DNA of 64,000 bases from VAZQ01 sp963702695 (GCA_963702695.1 CAVPDS010000001.1:1-64000), one strand, 5' to 3'. Shown: positions 29,790-38,754, counted from the stretch's first letter. Made by a program: numbers and translations. The notes: generated from the sequence alone by a model not told the origin.

Positions 29790-30306
29790 GCTCGGCCGCC
29801 ATATGCGGCCCGGTCCCGCTGCCCGGCGAAGCCATGTTGAGGGCGCCGGGATTGGCCTTGGCGTAGGCGATGAATTCGGCGCCCGTCTTCACCGGAACGG
29901 AAGGATGCACCTCCATCACAAAATAATTGCGGGTGAGCGTTGCAACCGGTGCAATGTCGCGCAGGAAATTGAAGTTGAGATTCGGATAGAGCGTGGCGTT
30001 GACCGCGCTGCTGAGCGCGATCATCGTGAGCGTATAGCCGTCCGGCGGCGACTTCACGACCTGCTCCATCGCGATGTTGCCGCTCGCGCCAGGCCGATTG
30101 TCGATGATGAATTGCTGGCCGAGGCGCTCCGACAGCCACTGGCCGATGAGGCGCGCATTGATGTCGTTCGGGCCGCCGGCGGAAAAACCGACCACGATGC
30201 GCACGGGCCGCGTCGGATAACTCTGCGCGCGCGCCATGTGAGACGCGGCCGGGAGCGCCGCGGCGCTGGCGATGAGCGTCAGAAATCGGCGACGGGGGAG
30301 TTTCAT
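29790..30306 (-). pseudogene. Bug family receptor, N-terminal fragment
   Basis: Starts at ATG 30306 with a Tat/Sec-like signal (PRRRFLTLIASAAALPAAS) and continues with YPTRPVRIVVGFSAGGPND, NRPGASGNIAMEQV, SPPDGYTLTMIALSSAVN, GSGTGPHMAAE, the standard front of tripartite tricarboxylate receptors. Similarity stops at about 29790, after which the frame runs into the inserted alpha-CTD DNA until 29533. The matching C-terminus is at 28662-28800. Confidence 0.82.
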
Positions 30307-30398
30307 GCCGCCCTCCCGGATCAGCCGTTCAAGTTGATCCTTCCGCTCATTCCCGCGCAAGCGGAATCAGGGGAAAACTGCCGACACGAGGTTATCCC

Positions 30399-30971
30399 TC
30401 ACGGATCGAGCTCGGTGTCCCAATAGAGATAATCGAGCCAGCTATCGTGCAGGTAGTTCGGCGGGAAGCGCCGGCCGTTGCGGTGCAGGTGGTTCACGGA
30501 GGGCTGGAACGGCATCTGCGAAGGCCACATCTGCGCCTCGGCCATGGTCTTGTTGCCCTTGCGCAAATTGCAGGACGAGCAGGCGGCGACGACGTTGACC
30601 CAAGTCGTATGCCCGCCGCGCGAGCGCGGCAGCAGATGGTCGAACGTGAGGTCCTCGTGCGAGTTGCAATACTGGCAGGCGAACTTGTCGCGCAGGAATA
30701 CGTTGAAGCGCGTGAACGCGGGCTGCGTCGCCGGCTTCACGAAGGTCTTGAGCGAGACGACGCTCGGCAGCTTCATCTCCAGGCTCGGGCTGCGCACTGC
30801 CTGGTCGTACAGAGCGACGATGTTCACCCGCTCGAGGAAGACGGCCTTGATGGCGTCCTGCCAGGACCACAGCGACAGCGGATAGTAGCTCAGCGGACGG
30901 AAATCCGCGTTGAGCACGAGGGCGGGCCAGCCTGTCGGCGAGACACTCGTCGGGGCGACATGGGCATTCAC
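30399..30971 (-). CDS. HNH endonuclease
   Basis: 190 residues. The HNH fold is complete: FACQYCNSHEDLTFDHLLPR then SRGGHTTWVNVVAACSSCNL, RKGNKTMAEA, with two CxxC zinc pairs and the catalytic DH. Housekeeping HNH proteins of this kind (VLNADFRPLSYYPLSLWSWQ at the N-terminus) are widespread in alphaproteobacteria and not tied to phage or restriction systems. GTG start at 30971 has GAGGAG seven bases upstream; the frame continues far upstream without protein character. Confidence 0.9.
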   Translation of the reverse strand: MNAHVAPTSVSPTGWPALVLNADFRPLSYYPLSLWSWQDAIKAVFLERVNIVALYDQAVRSPSLEMKLPSVVSLKTFVKPATQPAFTRFNVFLRDKFACQYCNSHEDLTFDHLLPRSRGGHTTWVNVVAACSSCNLRKGNKTMAEAQMWPSQMPFQPSVNHLHRNGRRFPPNYLHDSWLDYLYWDTELDP

Positions 30972-31084
30972 AGCGGCGCTCCTCAACCTCCTTTCGCTGC
31001 GGCTTGCAGCGACTCGCTGCCGGGTACGGCGGCACCCCCAGTCTATAGGGCAGCGTGACGAGAATGTGAAGGCAGTGCGGCCGC

Positions 31085-31777
31085 TTACGGTCCGGAGAGC
31101 CGCGCTCCCGCTTCGAACCGCCGAGCCAGGAACTCGCCACCGTGACGCAACCCTTCGGGATCGATGCCGTGGCCGATTCCGCCGGACAGGTGCCACTCGA
31201 CCGGAATATCGAGCGAGGAAAGCCCACCTGCGGCATGGAACAGAGCCTGCACGGGAATAAGATCGTCGCGCTCGCCGTGCACCAGCAGGATCGGCGGCCG
31301 CGCTTTGATCTCGGCGGCGAGCGCCTCGGGCTCGGCCTCGGGTGGCAGCACGAGCAGGCCAGAATAGCCGACGATCGCGGCCGGCGCGGTGGCGCGCCGC
31401 AGACCAAGATGCAGCGCCATCATGGTGCCTTGGCTGAAGCCGACCAGGGCCAGCGCCGACGGCGGCAGATGGCGGCGCGCGAGCTCGGCGTCGAGGAAGC
31501 GCTCGAGCCCGGGCGCGGCCTTGTTGACGCCAAGCCAGCGCTCGTTCGGATCGCGGAAGGTCAGCGGAAACCATTGTCGCCCGGTCGGCGCCTGGCCGCA
31601 CGGCTCCGGCGCATGCGGCGAGACGAAGGCCGCGTGCGGCAGCAATGGCTGCCAGCTTCGCCCGATGTCGATGAGATCATTTCCGTCCGCGCCGTAGCCG
31701 TGCAGAAAGACGACGAGCTGGCGCGCAGCGCCGCCCGCGCGCGGTTCAAGCCGCGGACCGTTCAATTCAACCGCCAT
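31085..31777 (-). CDS. Phospholipase/carboxylesterase (alpha/beta hydrolase)
   Basis: 230 residues with the serine hydrolase triad of the YpfH/carboxylesterase 2 family: oxyanion region VVFLHGYGADGND, nucleophile GFSQGTMMAL, Asp in LVHGERDDLIPV and His in GIGHGIDPEG. Acts on short acyl esters in the cytoplasm; natural substrate unknown. Its ATG overlaps the stop codon of the upstream DNA glycosylase gene (TGA/ATG share one base), so the two are translationally coupled. Confidence 0.9.
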   Translation of the reverse strand: MAVELNGPRLEPRAGGAARQLVVFLHGYGADGNDLIDIGRSWQPLLPHAAFVSPHAPEPCGQAPTGRQWFPLTFRDPNERWLGVNKAAPGLERFLDAELARRHLPPSALALVGFSQGTMMALHLGLRRATAPAAIVGYSGLLVLPPEAEPEALAAEIKARPPILLVHGERDDLIPVQALFHAAGGLSSLDIPVEWHLSGGIGHGIDPEGLRHGGEFLARRFEAGARLSGP

Positions 31778-32448
31778 CAGGAACTCCGCGCTGTGGGCGA
31801 TGCCGCGACGGGCGCGCCGTCACGGCGTTTTGCCGCCCGATAATAGGTCCAGAGCATGCACGCCGCCGCGCCGCGCCAAGGTCGCCACGGCTCGGCCAGC
31901 GGCTGCATGTCCCGCGTGGTCGGCCGCGTCGGCAGGGTGAGCAGCAGGCGTGCGGCTTCCTGCAAAGCGAGATCTCCCGCCGGCCACGCGTCGGCGTGAC
32001 CGAGGCAGAACAGCAGATAGATATCCGCCGTCCACGGCCCGATGCCATGCAGCGAGGTAAGCGCCTGGTGCGCCTCGTCGGCGGGACGGTCGGCGAGCTT
32101 GCTGAGGTCGATCTCGCCCCGGTCGATTGCTTTAGCGATTGCCTTGAGCGTGCGGATCTTCGCCGCCGAGAGGCCCGCGCGCGCGAGCTTGGCGGTGCGG
32201 GCGCGCAGCACCGCGGCGTAATCGAACGGATCGAAGGCGGCGTTCAGCCGTCCCCAAATAGCGTTGGCGCTCGCGGTGGAGAGCTGCTGCGCGACCACGA
32301 TCTGCGCAAGGCCCGCGAATCCGTCTGGACGCCGTCGCAGCGGCGGGCGGCCGCCGAAGGCAAGTGCGTCGCCAAAGCGCGGATCGGCATCGATCAAGTG
32401 CGCGATCGCGACGTCGAGATCGGCCTCGGTGTGAATGTAGAAGGACAT
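31777..32448 (-). CDS. DNA-3-methyladenine glycosylase II (AlkA-type, HhH-GPD)
   Basis: Removes alkylated bases in base excision repair. The 223 residues contain the helix-hairpin-helix LTSLHGIGPWTADIYLLFCL followed by the catalytic Asp region HADAWPAGDLALQEA, plus IVVAQQLSTASANAIWGR from the N-terminal part. It lacks the extra N-terminal Ada-like domain. Start MSFYIHTEADLD at 32448. First gene of a two-gene unit with the esterase. Confidence 0.9.
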   Translation of the reverse strand: MSFYIHTEADLDVAIAHLIDADPRFGDALAFGGRPPLRRRPDGFAGLAQIVVAQQLSTASANAIWGRLNAAFDPFDYAAVLRARTAKLARAGLSAAKIRTLKAIAKAIDRGEIDLSKLADRPADEAHQALTSLHGIGPWTADIYLLFCLGHADAWPAGDLALQEAARLLLTLPTRPTTRDMQPLAEPWRPWRGAAACMLWTYYRAAKRRDGAPVAASPTARSS

Positions 32449-32513
32449 GACCGGCGCGAAGCATCTACAAAAGGCATGCGAACGCAACCGTTTTCTCAAG
32501 GCCGTTTCTCGCC

Positions 32514-33386
32514 ATGACCATTCCGACGCCGACCTTCCGTTTCGCCCCGAGCCCGAACGGCTTTTTGCACCTCGGTCACGCGCTGTCGGCGCTGCTGAAC
32601 TTCGACATGGCGCGCATGGCTCGCGGACGGTTGCTGCTGCGGATCGAAGACATCGACCGCGCACGCTGCCGCCCGGAATATGAAGACGCAATCTACCAGG
32701 ACCTCGCTTGGCTCGGCATCGCCTGGGAACAGCCGGTGCGGCGGCAGAGCGAACACTTCGACGATTATCGCGCCGCACTTGCACGGCTCGACGCGCAGGG
32801 CCTGGTCTATCCAAGCTTCGCGAGCCGCGCTGACGTCGCCGCGCTCGTCGACGCGCGCGGACCGCAATGGCCGCGCGATCCTGACGGCGCGCCGCTCTAT
32901 CCAGGCACGGGCAAGACCCTGTCGGTTGCGGAACGGACGGCGCGCATCGCCGCCGGCGAGCCGTACGCATTTCGGCTCGACATGGTGGCCGCCGTCGCCC
33001 ACACCGGCGCACTCACCTGGGCGGAAATCGAATCGGGACCGCAGCGCGTGAGCGATTCGGTCGCCGCCAATCCGGCGGCGTGGGGCGATGTGGTTCTGGC
33101 GCGCAGGGACGCGCCGACCAGCTACCACCTCGCCGTGGTGGTCGACGACGCGCTGCAAGGCGTGACTCAGGTAGTGCGGGGGCAAGACCTGTTCTGGTCG
33201 ACCAGTGTCCATCGCCTGTTGCAGACGCTGCTCGGGCTGCCGGCCCCCGAATATCACCATCATCGTCTGGTGCTGGACGAGGAAGGCCGCAAGCTCGCCA
33301 AATCGACCCGGGCAACGGCGTTGCGCGAGCTAAGAGCAGAGGGCGCCACCCCACAGGACATCCGCCGGATCGTCGGCCTCGAATAG
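32514..33386 (+). CDS. gluQ: Glutamyl-Q tRNA(Asp) synthetase
   Basis: Attaches glutamate to queuosine at position 34 of tRNA-Asp. 290 residues, the length of a GluRS catalytic core with no anticodon-binding domain. Class I signatures: FAPSPNGFLHLGHALSA (HIGH-type) and RKLAKSTRA (KMSKS-type). The zinc-binding cysteines of the E. coli enzyme are not seen: the segment reads VYPSFASRADVAAL, as in several alphaproteobacterial homologues. Divergent from the glycosylase gene. Confidence 0.93.
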   Translation: MTIPTPTFRFAPSPNGFLHLGHALSALLNFDMARMARGRLLLRIEDIDRARCRPEYEDAIYQDLAWLGIAWEQPVRRQSEHFDDYRAALARLDAQGLVYPSFASRADVAALVDARGPQWPRDPDGAPLYPGTGKTLSVAERTARIAAGEPYAFRLDMVAAVAHTGALTWAEIESGPQRVSDSVAANPAAWGDVVLARRDAPTSYHLAVVVDDALQGVTQVVRGQDLFWSTSVHRLLQTLLGLPAPEYHHHRLVLDEEGRKLAKSTRATALRELRAEGATPQDIRRIVGLE

Positions 33387-33450
33387 CCGCCCCCGCGCCG
33401 TGGGCATGGCTCGCGCGCGTGTAACGTGGCATTCTGCTACCGGGGGTCCA

Positions 33451-34647
33451 ATGCCGAGAGCCAAGCCATCCGCCCGACGGAAACGACCGGCGCGCCGGCG
33501 CCGGCCGTCTGCATCCGAGTCGCGGGCGCTCGAAACCGCCCTCGCCGAGTTCGCCCACGACATCCGCACGCCGCTGTCGGGCATCCTCGCGCTCAGCGAA
33601 TTGCTCTCTGCCTCCGAGCTTACCGAACGCGAGCGCGGCTGGGCGAGAGCGATCAAAAGCACCGGCGAGCATCTCAACCTGCTGACCTCGCTGATCGTCG
33701 ACGCCGTGCGCGCCAGCACCAAAGGGCTCGTGCTACGGCGCGAACGGGTGCGGCCGCGACAACTCGCCGAAGCGCTGGGCGCGTCGCTCGCGGCGCGCGC
33801 AGAATCCAAGGGCCTGAAGGCGGAGATCGCGATCGCAGAGGATCTGCCGCCGGTGGTGATGAGCGACCTGCTGCGGCTGCGCGCGGCGCTGGAAAACGTC
33901 ATCGATAATGCGGTGAAGTTCACCGAACGCGGCAGCGTGCGCTTTGCAGTCGCGAGCGAAAAAGCGGCACGCGGCCGTGCGCGGCTCGTTTTCACGATCA
34001 CAGACACCGGTCTCGGTCTCACGGCCGCCGACATCAAACGGCTGTTTCGCCCGTTTGCGCAGGCCAGCGCCGCCGTCGCGCAACGGTTTGGCGGTGCCGG
34101 GCTCGGACTTTCATCCGTGAAGCGGATCGCCAAGGCCATGGGCGGCGATCTCGCCATCACCAGCAAACCGCGCGGCGGCAGTGCGTTCCGGCTCGCCGTG
34201 CTGGTTGACTTGCCGGGTCCGGCCGACGGCGCGGCGGCGGGTGCGGCGACGGGAGCGCTGGGCGTGCCGACGCGCCCACTCGCAATCCTCTGCGCCGAAG
34301 ACAACCCGTATGGACGCGTCGTGCTCAACACGATCCTGACAGAGCTTGGCCACCACGTCGACTTCGTCGGATCCGGCGATGCCGCGGTCGCGGCGTCAGC
34401 GCGCGGCCGCTACGACCTCATCCTGATGGACGTGACGCTGCCGGGGATCGATGGCTTCGAGGCGACGCGCCGGATCAGGGCGCTCGATGCTCCGGCCGGG
34501 AGCATCCCGATCGTCGGCATCTCCGGCCGCGCACAGGTCGGCGACGACGCGGCGGGCCGCGGCGCCGGCATGAATGCGTATCTGCTCAAGCCGCTAAGCC
34601 CGAGCACGCTCGCTCCGCTGCTGCTCACGCTCACGTCGCGGAGTTGA
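33451..34647 (+). CDS. Hybrid sensor histidine kinase with C-terminal receiver domain
   Basis: About 398 residues. Basic N-terminus without membrane helix, so it is cytoplasmic. HisKA H-box LAEFAHDIRTPLSGILALSE (His near residue 38), HATPase with ENVIDNAVKF, DTGLGL and GGAGLGLSSVK, then a receiver domain with EDNPYGRVVLNTIL, phospho-acceptor YDLILMDVTLPGIDG and YLLKPLSP. No sensor domain is present, so input probably comes through a partner. Start at ATG 33451 after GGGGG; the frame extends to 33400. It follows gluQ by 64 bases. Confidence 0.92.
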   Translation: MPRAKPSARRKRPARRRRPSASESRALETALAEFAHDIRTPLSGILALSELLSASELTERERGWARAIKSTGEHLNLLTSLIVDAVRASTKGLVLRRERVRPRQLAEALGASLAARAESKGLKAEIAIAEDLPPVVMSDLLRLRAALENVIDNAVKFTERGSVRFAVASEKAARGRARLVFTITDTGLGLTAADIKRLFRPFAQASAAVAQRFGGAGLGLSSVKRIAKAMGGDLAITSKPRGGSAFRLAVLVDLPGPADGAAAGAATGALGVPTRPLAILCAEDNPYGRVVLNTILTELGHHVDFVGSGDAAVAASARGRYDLILMDVTLPGIDGFEATRRIRALDAPAGSIPIVGISGRAQVGDDAAGRGAGMNAYLLKPLSPSTLAPLLLTLTSRS

Positions 34648-34670
34648 TCCGGCGGCGCGCGCTCAAGCAA

Positions 34671-34693
34671 GATCGCTTCAGATTGAAGCGATC
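34671..34693. repeat. 10-bp perfect inverted repeat
   Basis: GATCGCTTCA-GAT-TGAAGCGATC, in the gap between two convergent genes. May act as a bidirectional transcription stop; T-rich CTTCTTTTT follows at 34702-34710. Confidence 0.7.
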
Positions 34694-34727
34694 CTACTCC
34701 GCTTCTTTTTGGTTAGTCGCATGACCT

Positions 34728-34756
34728 GATCCGAAAAGTGCAACTTTTCGGGATCA
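34728..34756. repeat. Intergenic hairpin repeat (GATCCGAAAAGT type)
   Basis: GATCCGAAAAGT and ACTTTTCGGGATC flank a three-base loop; the stem has one bulged base. Similar CATGATCC-GAAAAGT hairpins are common between genes in Bradyrhizobium and relatives, from memory of those genomes. Confidence 0.65.
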
Positions 34757-34765
34757 TGCTCACAT

Positions 34766-35023
34766 CTAGCGCTTGATCAAGCCGATGATGAACAGGAGAA
34801 TCACCGCACCGATCGTGGCGTTGATGATCCACCCAATCGTTCCACCACCGATGACGACGCCGAGCCGGGTCAGCAGCCAGGCGCCGATGAACGCACCGAT
34901 GATGCCGATGATGATGTTGCCGATCAGTCCGAAGCCGTAGCCGCGCACGATCTGCCCCGCCAGCCAGCCAGCGATGGCACCGACGATGAGCAATGAAATC
35001 AATCCGATAGGCTCTAGCAACAT
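34766..35023 (-). CDS. GlsB/YeaQ/YmgE family membrane protein
   Basis: 85 residues made of three glycine-rich helices: LISLLIVGAIAGWLAGQIVR, IGNIIIGIIGAFIGAWLL and GWIINATIGAVILLFIIGLI. This matches the transglycosylase-associated (GlsB/YmgE) family, small inner-membrane proteins often induced by stress. ATG 35023 has GGGGGAG eight bases upstream. The 279 bases to the next gene carry no recognisable gene. Confidence 0.92.
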   Translation of the reverse strand: MLLEPIGLISLLIVGAIAGWLAGQIVRGYGFGLIGNIIIGIIGAFIGAWLLTRLGVVIGGGTIGWIINATIGAVILLFIIGLIKR

Positions 35024-35302
35024 GATACTGACTCCCCCTCCGGCGCACTGGCGCCTGCCGACGGTTTTCAACCGACGGCCGCAAGATAGCGCCCCCACGC
35101 GGGCCTGTCAGCCGGCACAAGCGTCACATCGTTGATTGTGCGGACCTGCGGCCAATCCTCCGCCGCGGTTGGCGCATCTGAACCGCGCGAAAGCGATGGC
35201 GCCAAGCGATGCAATGGGCTATCGCTCAGTCTGGCGCCGCTCGGGTCGGAGACCGGGATATTGAATTTGCCGCTGCAGGCTGCGCGCCAGAGGAATTATT
35301 AG

Positions 35303-37105
35303 GTGTCGGACCACGAAGGACCGCGCGCGAACACGGCCGCATCCTTCCGGGATCGCCGCCGTTTCCGCATCATCTTGATCAAGCCGTCGCACTATGACGA
35401 CGACGGTTATGTGATCCGCTGGTTCCGCAACTTCATGCCATCGAATTCACTGGCGTCGGTCTACGGGATCGCGGCCGAAGCAGCGCAGCAGCAAGTCCTC
35501 GGTCCCGACGTCGACTTCGACGTGCTCCCGATCGACGAAACCAACACCCGGGTGCGGATCGACCGCATGATTGCGGATTTCGCCGCGGACGGGAATTTCG
35601 GCCTGGTCGGCCTGGTGGGGGTGCAGTCGAACCAGTATCCGCGCGCGCTCGACATCGCGCGGCCGCTGCGCGCGGCCGGCATTCCGGTCGTGATTGGCGG
35701 ATTCCACGTCTCCGGCATGCTGGCGATGTTCCCGACCGTCATGGCCGACCTGCAGGAAGCGCTCGACATGGGCGTCACCCTGTTCAGCGGCGAAGCCGAA
35801 GGCCGCCTGGCCGATCTGTTCCGCGATGCCGCCGCCGGCGCGCTCAAGCCGATCTATAACTTCGTGAACGATCTGCCCGCGCTGGAAGGATCGACGGTGC
35901 CGTTTCTCCCGCGCCGCTTCGTCGAGCGCACGCTCGGACGCATGACGACATTCGACGCCGGACGCGGTTGTCCCTACCAGTGCTCGTTCTGCACCATCAT
36001 CAACGTGCAGGGCCGCAAGTCCCGCAAACGCACGCCCGACGATGTCGAGCACATCATCCGTCTCAACCTGGCGCAGGGCATCAACCGCTTTTTCATCACC
36101 GATGACAACTTCGCTCGCAACAAGGACTGGGAGCCGATCTTCGACCGCCTGATCGAGCTGCGCGAACGCGACGGCCTCGATCTCGGCTTCATGATCCAAG
36201 TCGACACGCTCTGCCACCGCATCCCTAATTTCATCGTCAAGTCGAAGCGCGCCGGCGTCACCCGCATCTTCATCGGGCTTGAGAACATCAATCCCGACAA
36301 TCTCATCGCGGCGAAGAAACGGCAGAACAAGATCACCGAGTACCGCACCATGATGCAGGCCTGGAAGGCGGTCGGCATCTGGACCTATGCCGGCTACATC
36401 ATCGGCTTCCCGCATGACACTTTGGAATCGGTGCGGCGCGACATCGAGATCGTCAAGCGCGAGCTTCCAGTCGACCTGCTCGAATTCTTCATCCTGACGC
36501 CGCTGCCCGGCTCCGAGGACCACAAGTCGCTGTGGAACAAGGGCGTTGCGATGGACGCCGACTTCAACAGCTACGAGACCGAGCACGTCGTCACCGATCA
36601 CGGCAGGATGACGCGTGCCGAGTGGAAGGCCGCCTACGACGAGGCCTGGGAGATCTACTACACGCCCGAGCACATCGCGACGATCCTGCGGCGTGCGGGC
36701 GCCAGCGGCTCCAAATTGTTCGGGCTGTTGAAGATCCTGCTGTTGTTCACGCTTGCCTTCAAGGTCGAGCGCGTGCATCCGCTGCAGAGCGGCCTGCTGC
36801 GGCTCAAGCATCCACTGGAGCGCCGGCCGGGCCTGCCGATCGAGACGGCAGGACGGTTCTATCTGCAATTCGCCGCGGAGTTGTTCGCCAAGCTCGGCCG
36901 GGCGGTGCGAGACACATGGCGAATTTGGCGCATCTATCGCCGGGTCGCCGGTGATCCCGCGCGCGCGCACTACACTGATCTCGCGCTGACACCGGTCGCC
37001 GACAGCGAGACCGCAAGCCTCGAACTGTTCACGCAGAACCAGGCGGCACGCGACGCGGTCGGCCACGCCCGCAAGGTGAAAGAACTCACCGCCGGCCGCG
37101 GCTGA
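35303..37105 (+). CDS. B12-binding domain radical SAM protein
   Basis: 600 residues. The N-terminal third has a cobalamin-binding-like Rossmann fold (IILIKPSHYDDDGYVI, GIPVVIGGFHVSGML). The radical SAM centre is GRGCPYQCSFCTIINVQGR, a CxxxCxxC cluster site near residue 222, followed by FFITDDNFARN and a barrel to about 450. The C-terminal 150 residues form an extra domain with a short hydrophobic helix (LFGLLKILLLFTLAF) that may touch the membrane. Such proteins methylate or rearrange unactivated carbons in lipids or cofactors; the substrate is unknown. GTG start at 35303 follows AGAGGAAT. Confidence 0.88.
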   Translation: MSDHEGPRANTAASFRDRRRFRIILIKPSHYDDDGYVIRWFRNFMPSNSLASVYGIAAEAAQQQVLGPDVDFDVLPIDETNTRVRIDRMIADFAADGNFGLVGLVGVQSNQYPRALDIARPLRAAGIPVVIGGFHVSGMLAMFPTVMADLQEALDMGVTLFSGEAEGRLADLFRDAAAGALKPIYNFVNDLPALEGSTVPFLPRRFVERTLGRMTTFDAGRGCPYQCSFCTIINVQGRKSRKRTPDDVEHIIRLNLAQGINRFFITDDNFARNKDWEPIFDRLIELRERDGLDLGFMIQVDTLCHRIPNFIVKSKRAGVTRIFIGLENINPDNLIAAKKRQNKITEYRTMMQAWKAVGIWTYAGYIIGFPHDTLESVRRDIEIVKRELPVDLLEFFILTPLPGSEDHKSLWNKGVAMDADFNSYETEHVVTDHGRMTRAEWKAAYDEAWEIYYTPEHIATILRRAGASGSKLFGLLKILLLFTLAFKVERVHPLQSGLLRLKHPLERRPGLPIETAGRFYLQFAAELFAKLGRAVRDTWRIWRIYRRVAGDPARAHYTDLALTPVADSETASLELFTQNQAARDAVGHARKVKELTAGRG

Positions 37106-37196
37106 ACGGCCCGCGCGGACGCTCCTTATACGAGCCTTTCACACATCTCATTCAACGCCCGCGCGCTTTAGCGGGGACAATATCCAGAGCAAGCAA

Positions 37197-38072
37197 TCAT
37201 CCAGAATGAGGGTCATCGATCGATCGCGCCCGTTCGCGGTCGCGCTTGATCGCGGAATTGAACTCGCCGCCGTATACGAAAATCGATGCGGAGAAATACA
37301 GAAACACCAGCACGATCATCACCGACGCCAGCCCAGCGTAATATATGACATAGGCATTGGCGAATTCCGCGAGATATTTTCCGAACAGGAAGCCGCTCGC
37401 GGCCCACAGCACCAGCGTGGCGACGATGCCTGGCATGATTTCGGAAAACGGACGCCGCCCGGCCGTGAGCCATTTGTGCGCTACGAGCAGCGCCGTTACG
37501 ATCGCGAATGTCGCGATCCCGTATCGCACGAAGGTCGACGTCGCCGCGAAGGGCGCCAGCACGGGCGCAATCCTGACCGCGATCGGGTAGACCCGCGGAC
37601 CCAGCACGATCAGAAACGCCAGCGTCAGCAGCGCGACCGCCGCGATCAGGACGTAGGCGATCGATTCGAGGCGCAGCATCAGCCAGCGGCGGGTTTCCAC
37701 GGCGTCGTAGGCGCGGTTAAGTCCGATCCGCAGGCTCTCGACCCCGCTCGACGCGAAATAAAGCGCGAACAGGCTGCTTACCGTCAATACGTCGCCCCGT
37801 GCGGTCGTGAGTACCCGGTGGACCTGATCGGCGATCGGATCAGCGACCTCGTGCGGCCAGGCGTCCAACAGCAGATTTGCGACTCCGTCGGCGAGATTGC
37901 TGGAGCCAAGAAAGGCGGCGAGCGAAGTAACCACGATCAGGAACGGAAACAGCGACATCAGACCCGAGAGCGCGATATGGCTTGCGATCGCCCAGCCGTC
38001 GTCGGCATGGAAGCGGACGAACGCATCGTAGGCGACCCGAAAGAACCAGCGAAGGGGCTGCACGAGGGGCAT
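37197..38072 (-). CDS. YihY/BrkB family inner-membrane protein
   Basis: 291 residues with six hydrophobic segments. Family marks: DDGWAIASHIALSGLMSLFP near the N-terminus, ALYFASSGVESLRIGLNRAY in the middle and AYVIYYAGLASVMIVLVFLY plus FVYGGEFNSAI at the end. Once called ribonuclease BN by mistake; a transport or lipid-related role is suspected. Stands alone. Confidence 0.92.
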   Translation of the reverse strand: MPLVQPLRWFFRVAYDAFVRFHADDGWAIASHIALSGLMSLFPFLIVVTSLAAFLGSSNLADGVANLLLDAWPHEVADPIADQVHRVLTTARGDVLTVSSLFALYFASSGVESLRIGLNRAYDAVETRRWLMLRLESIAYVLIAAVALLTLAFLIVLGPRVYPIAVRIAPVLAPFAATSTFVRYGIATFAIVTALLVAHKWLTAGRRPFSEIMPGIVATLVLWAASGFLFGKYLAEFANAYVIYYAGLASVMIVLVFLYFSASIFVYGGEFNSAIKRDRERARSIDDPHSG

Positions 38073-38169
38073 CCATCCGTGCTCCGTGGCGTTGCGCCGC
38101 GGCGCGAGCGCATATCGAGAAGATCAAGCTTGATCTGGCACAAGCTTAGAGCATTTCTCGCTGAAGTGA

Positions 38170-38287
38170 ATTCACTCGCCTTCGCTCGTCCCCGCGCGAG
38201 CGGGGACCCTGGGGCAACAAGCGGGAAGCTCTGTGCAAGCGGCCTCTGTGCAAACGGCCCTGGATTCCCGCTTGCGCCGGAATGAGC
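38170..38287. repeat. REP-like palindromic element, copy 1
   Basis: CGCTCGTCCCCGCGCGAGCG at 38184 and following forms a hairpin with GCGGGGACC; GGATTCCCGCTTGCGCCGGA ending in ATGAGCGG at 38265-38287 closes the outer inverted repeat (CCGCTCATTCC). Related copies are at 44062-44155 and 45648-45737. Confidence 0.7.
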
Positions 38288-38306
38288 GGAGTTGAAATTC
38301 AACCGT

Positions 38307-38754
38307 TCAGGCAGCCTCGACGTCGGCCAGGAACTGACGAACGCGGGCGTCGCTGCTGACACCCGCTAACCGGCTCATTGATTCGGCGCTGGTTCGCGCT
38401 TCGCTCGACGCCCGGTTCGCGCCTTCGGCAATCTGCGATCGTGTCGAGAAAACGCACCGCCCGCTGCTGGGCATTCTCGAAGGCGCCCATCGATTCCTTG
38501 CTGGGCCGGCTCGCGAAGTCGCGCGCAGCGACCCGCATGGTGCTGGCGGAGTCCTTGAGTTCGCGCGCGGCATCGTCGATCACGGCGGCATCGCTTACCG
38601 ACCGGAAGGCGTGATCGACTTCGCGTTCACCACCGGTAAACGCGATGCCGTCGATCAGGAAACCCGCCAGCGGGATGATTGAAATTGCGATGATGCGTGC
38701 GCGGACGGAATATCCGGAATTGAGGCGCTGCCACGCTTGTTTCACCATCATCAT
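38307..38754 (-). pseudogene. Methyl-accepting chemotaxis protein, internally deleted
   Basis: The front encodes a cytoplasmic tip and first membrane helix (ARIIAISIIPLAGFLIDGIA) and a helical sensor part (ELKDSASTMRVAARDFASRP, RAVRFLDTI). Around 38430 the sense moves to another frame that gives only the end of a chemoreceptor (IAEGANRASSEARTSAESMS, VRQFLADVEAA and stop at 38307). Second membrane helix, HAMP and signalling hairpin are missing, so the gene is dead by deletion plus frameshift. No chemotaxis genes are nearby. Confidence 0.75.

Noticed and set aside
35447..37066. 539-residue open frame opposite the radical SAM gene
   Set aside because: Antisense shadow.
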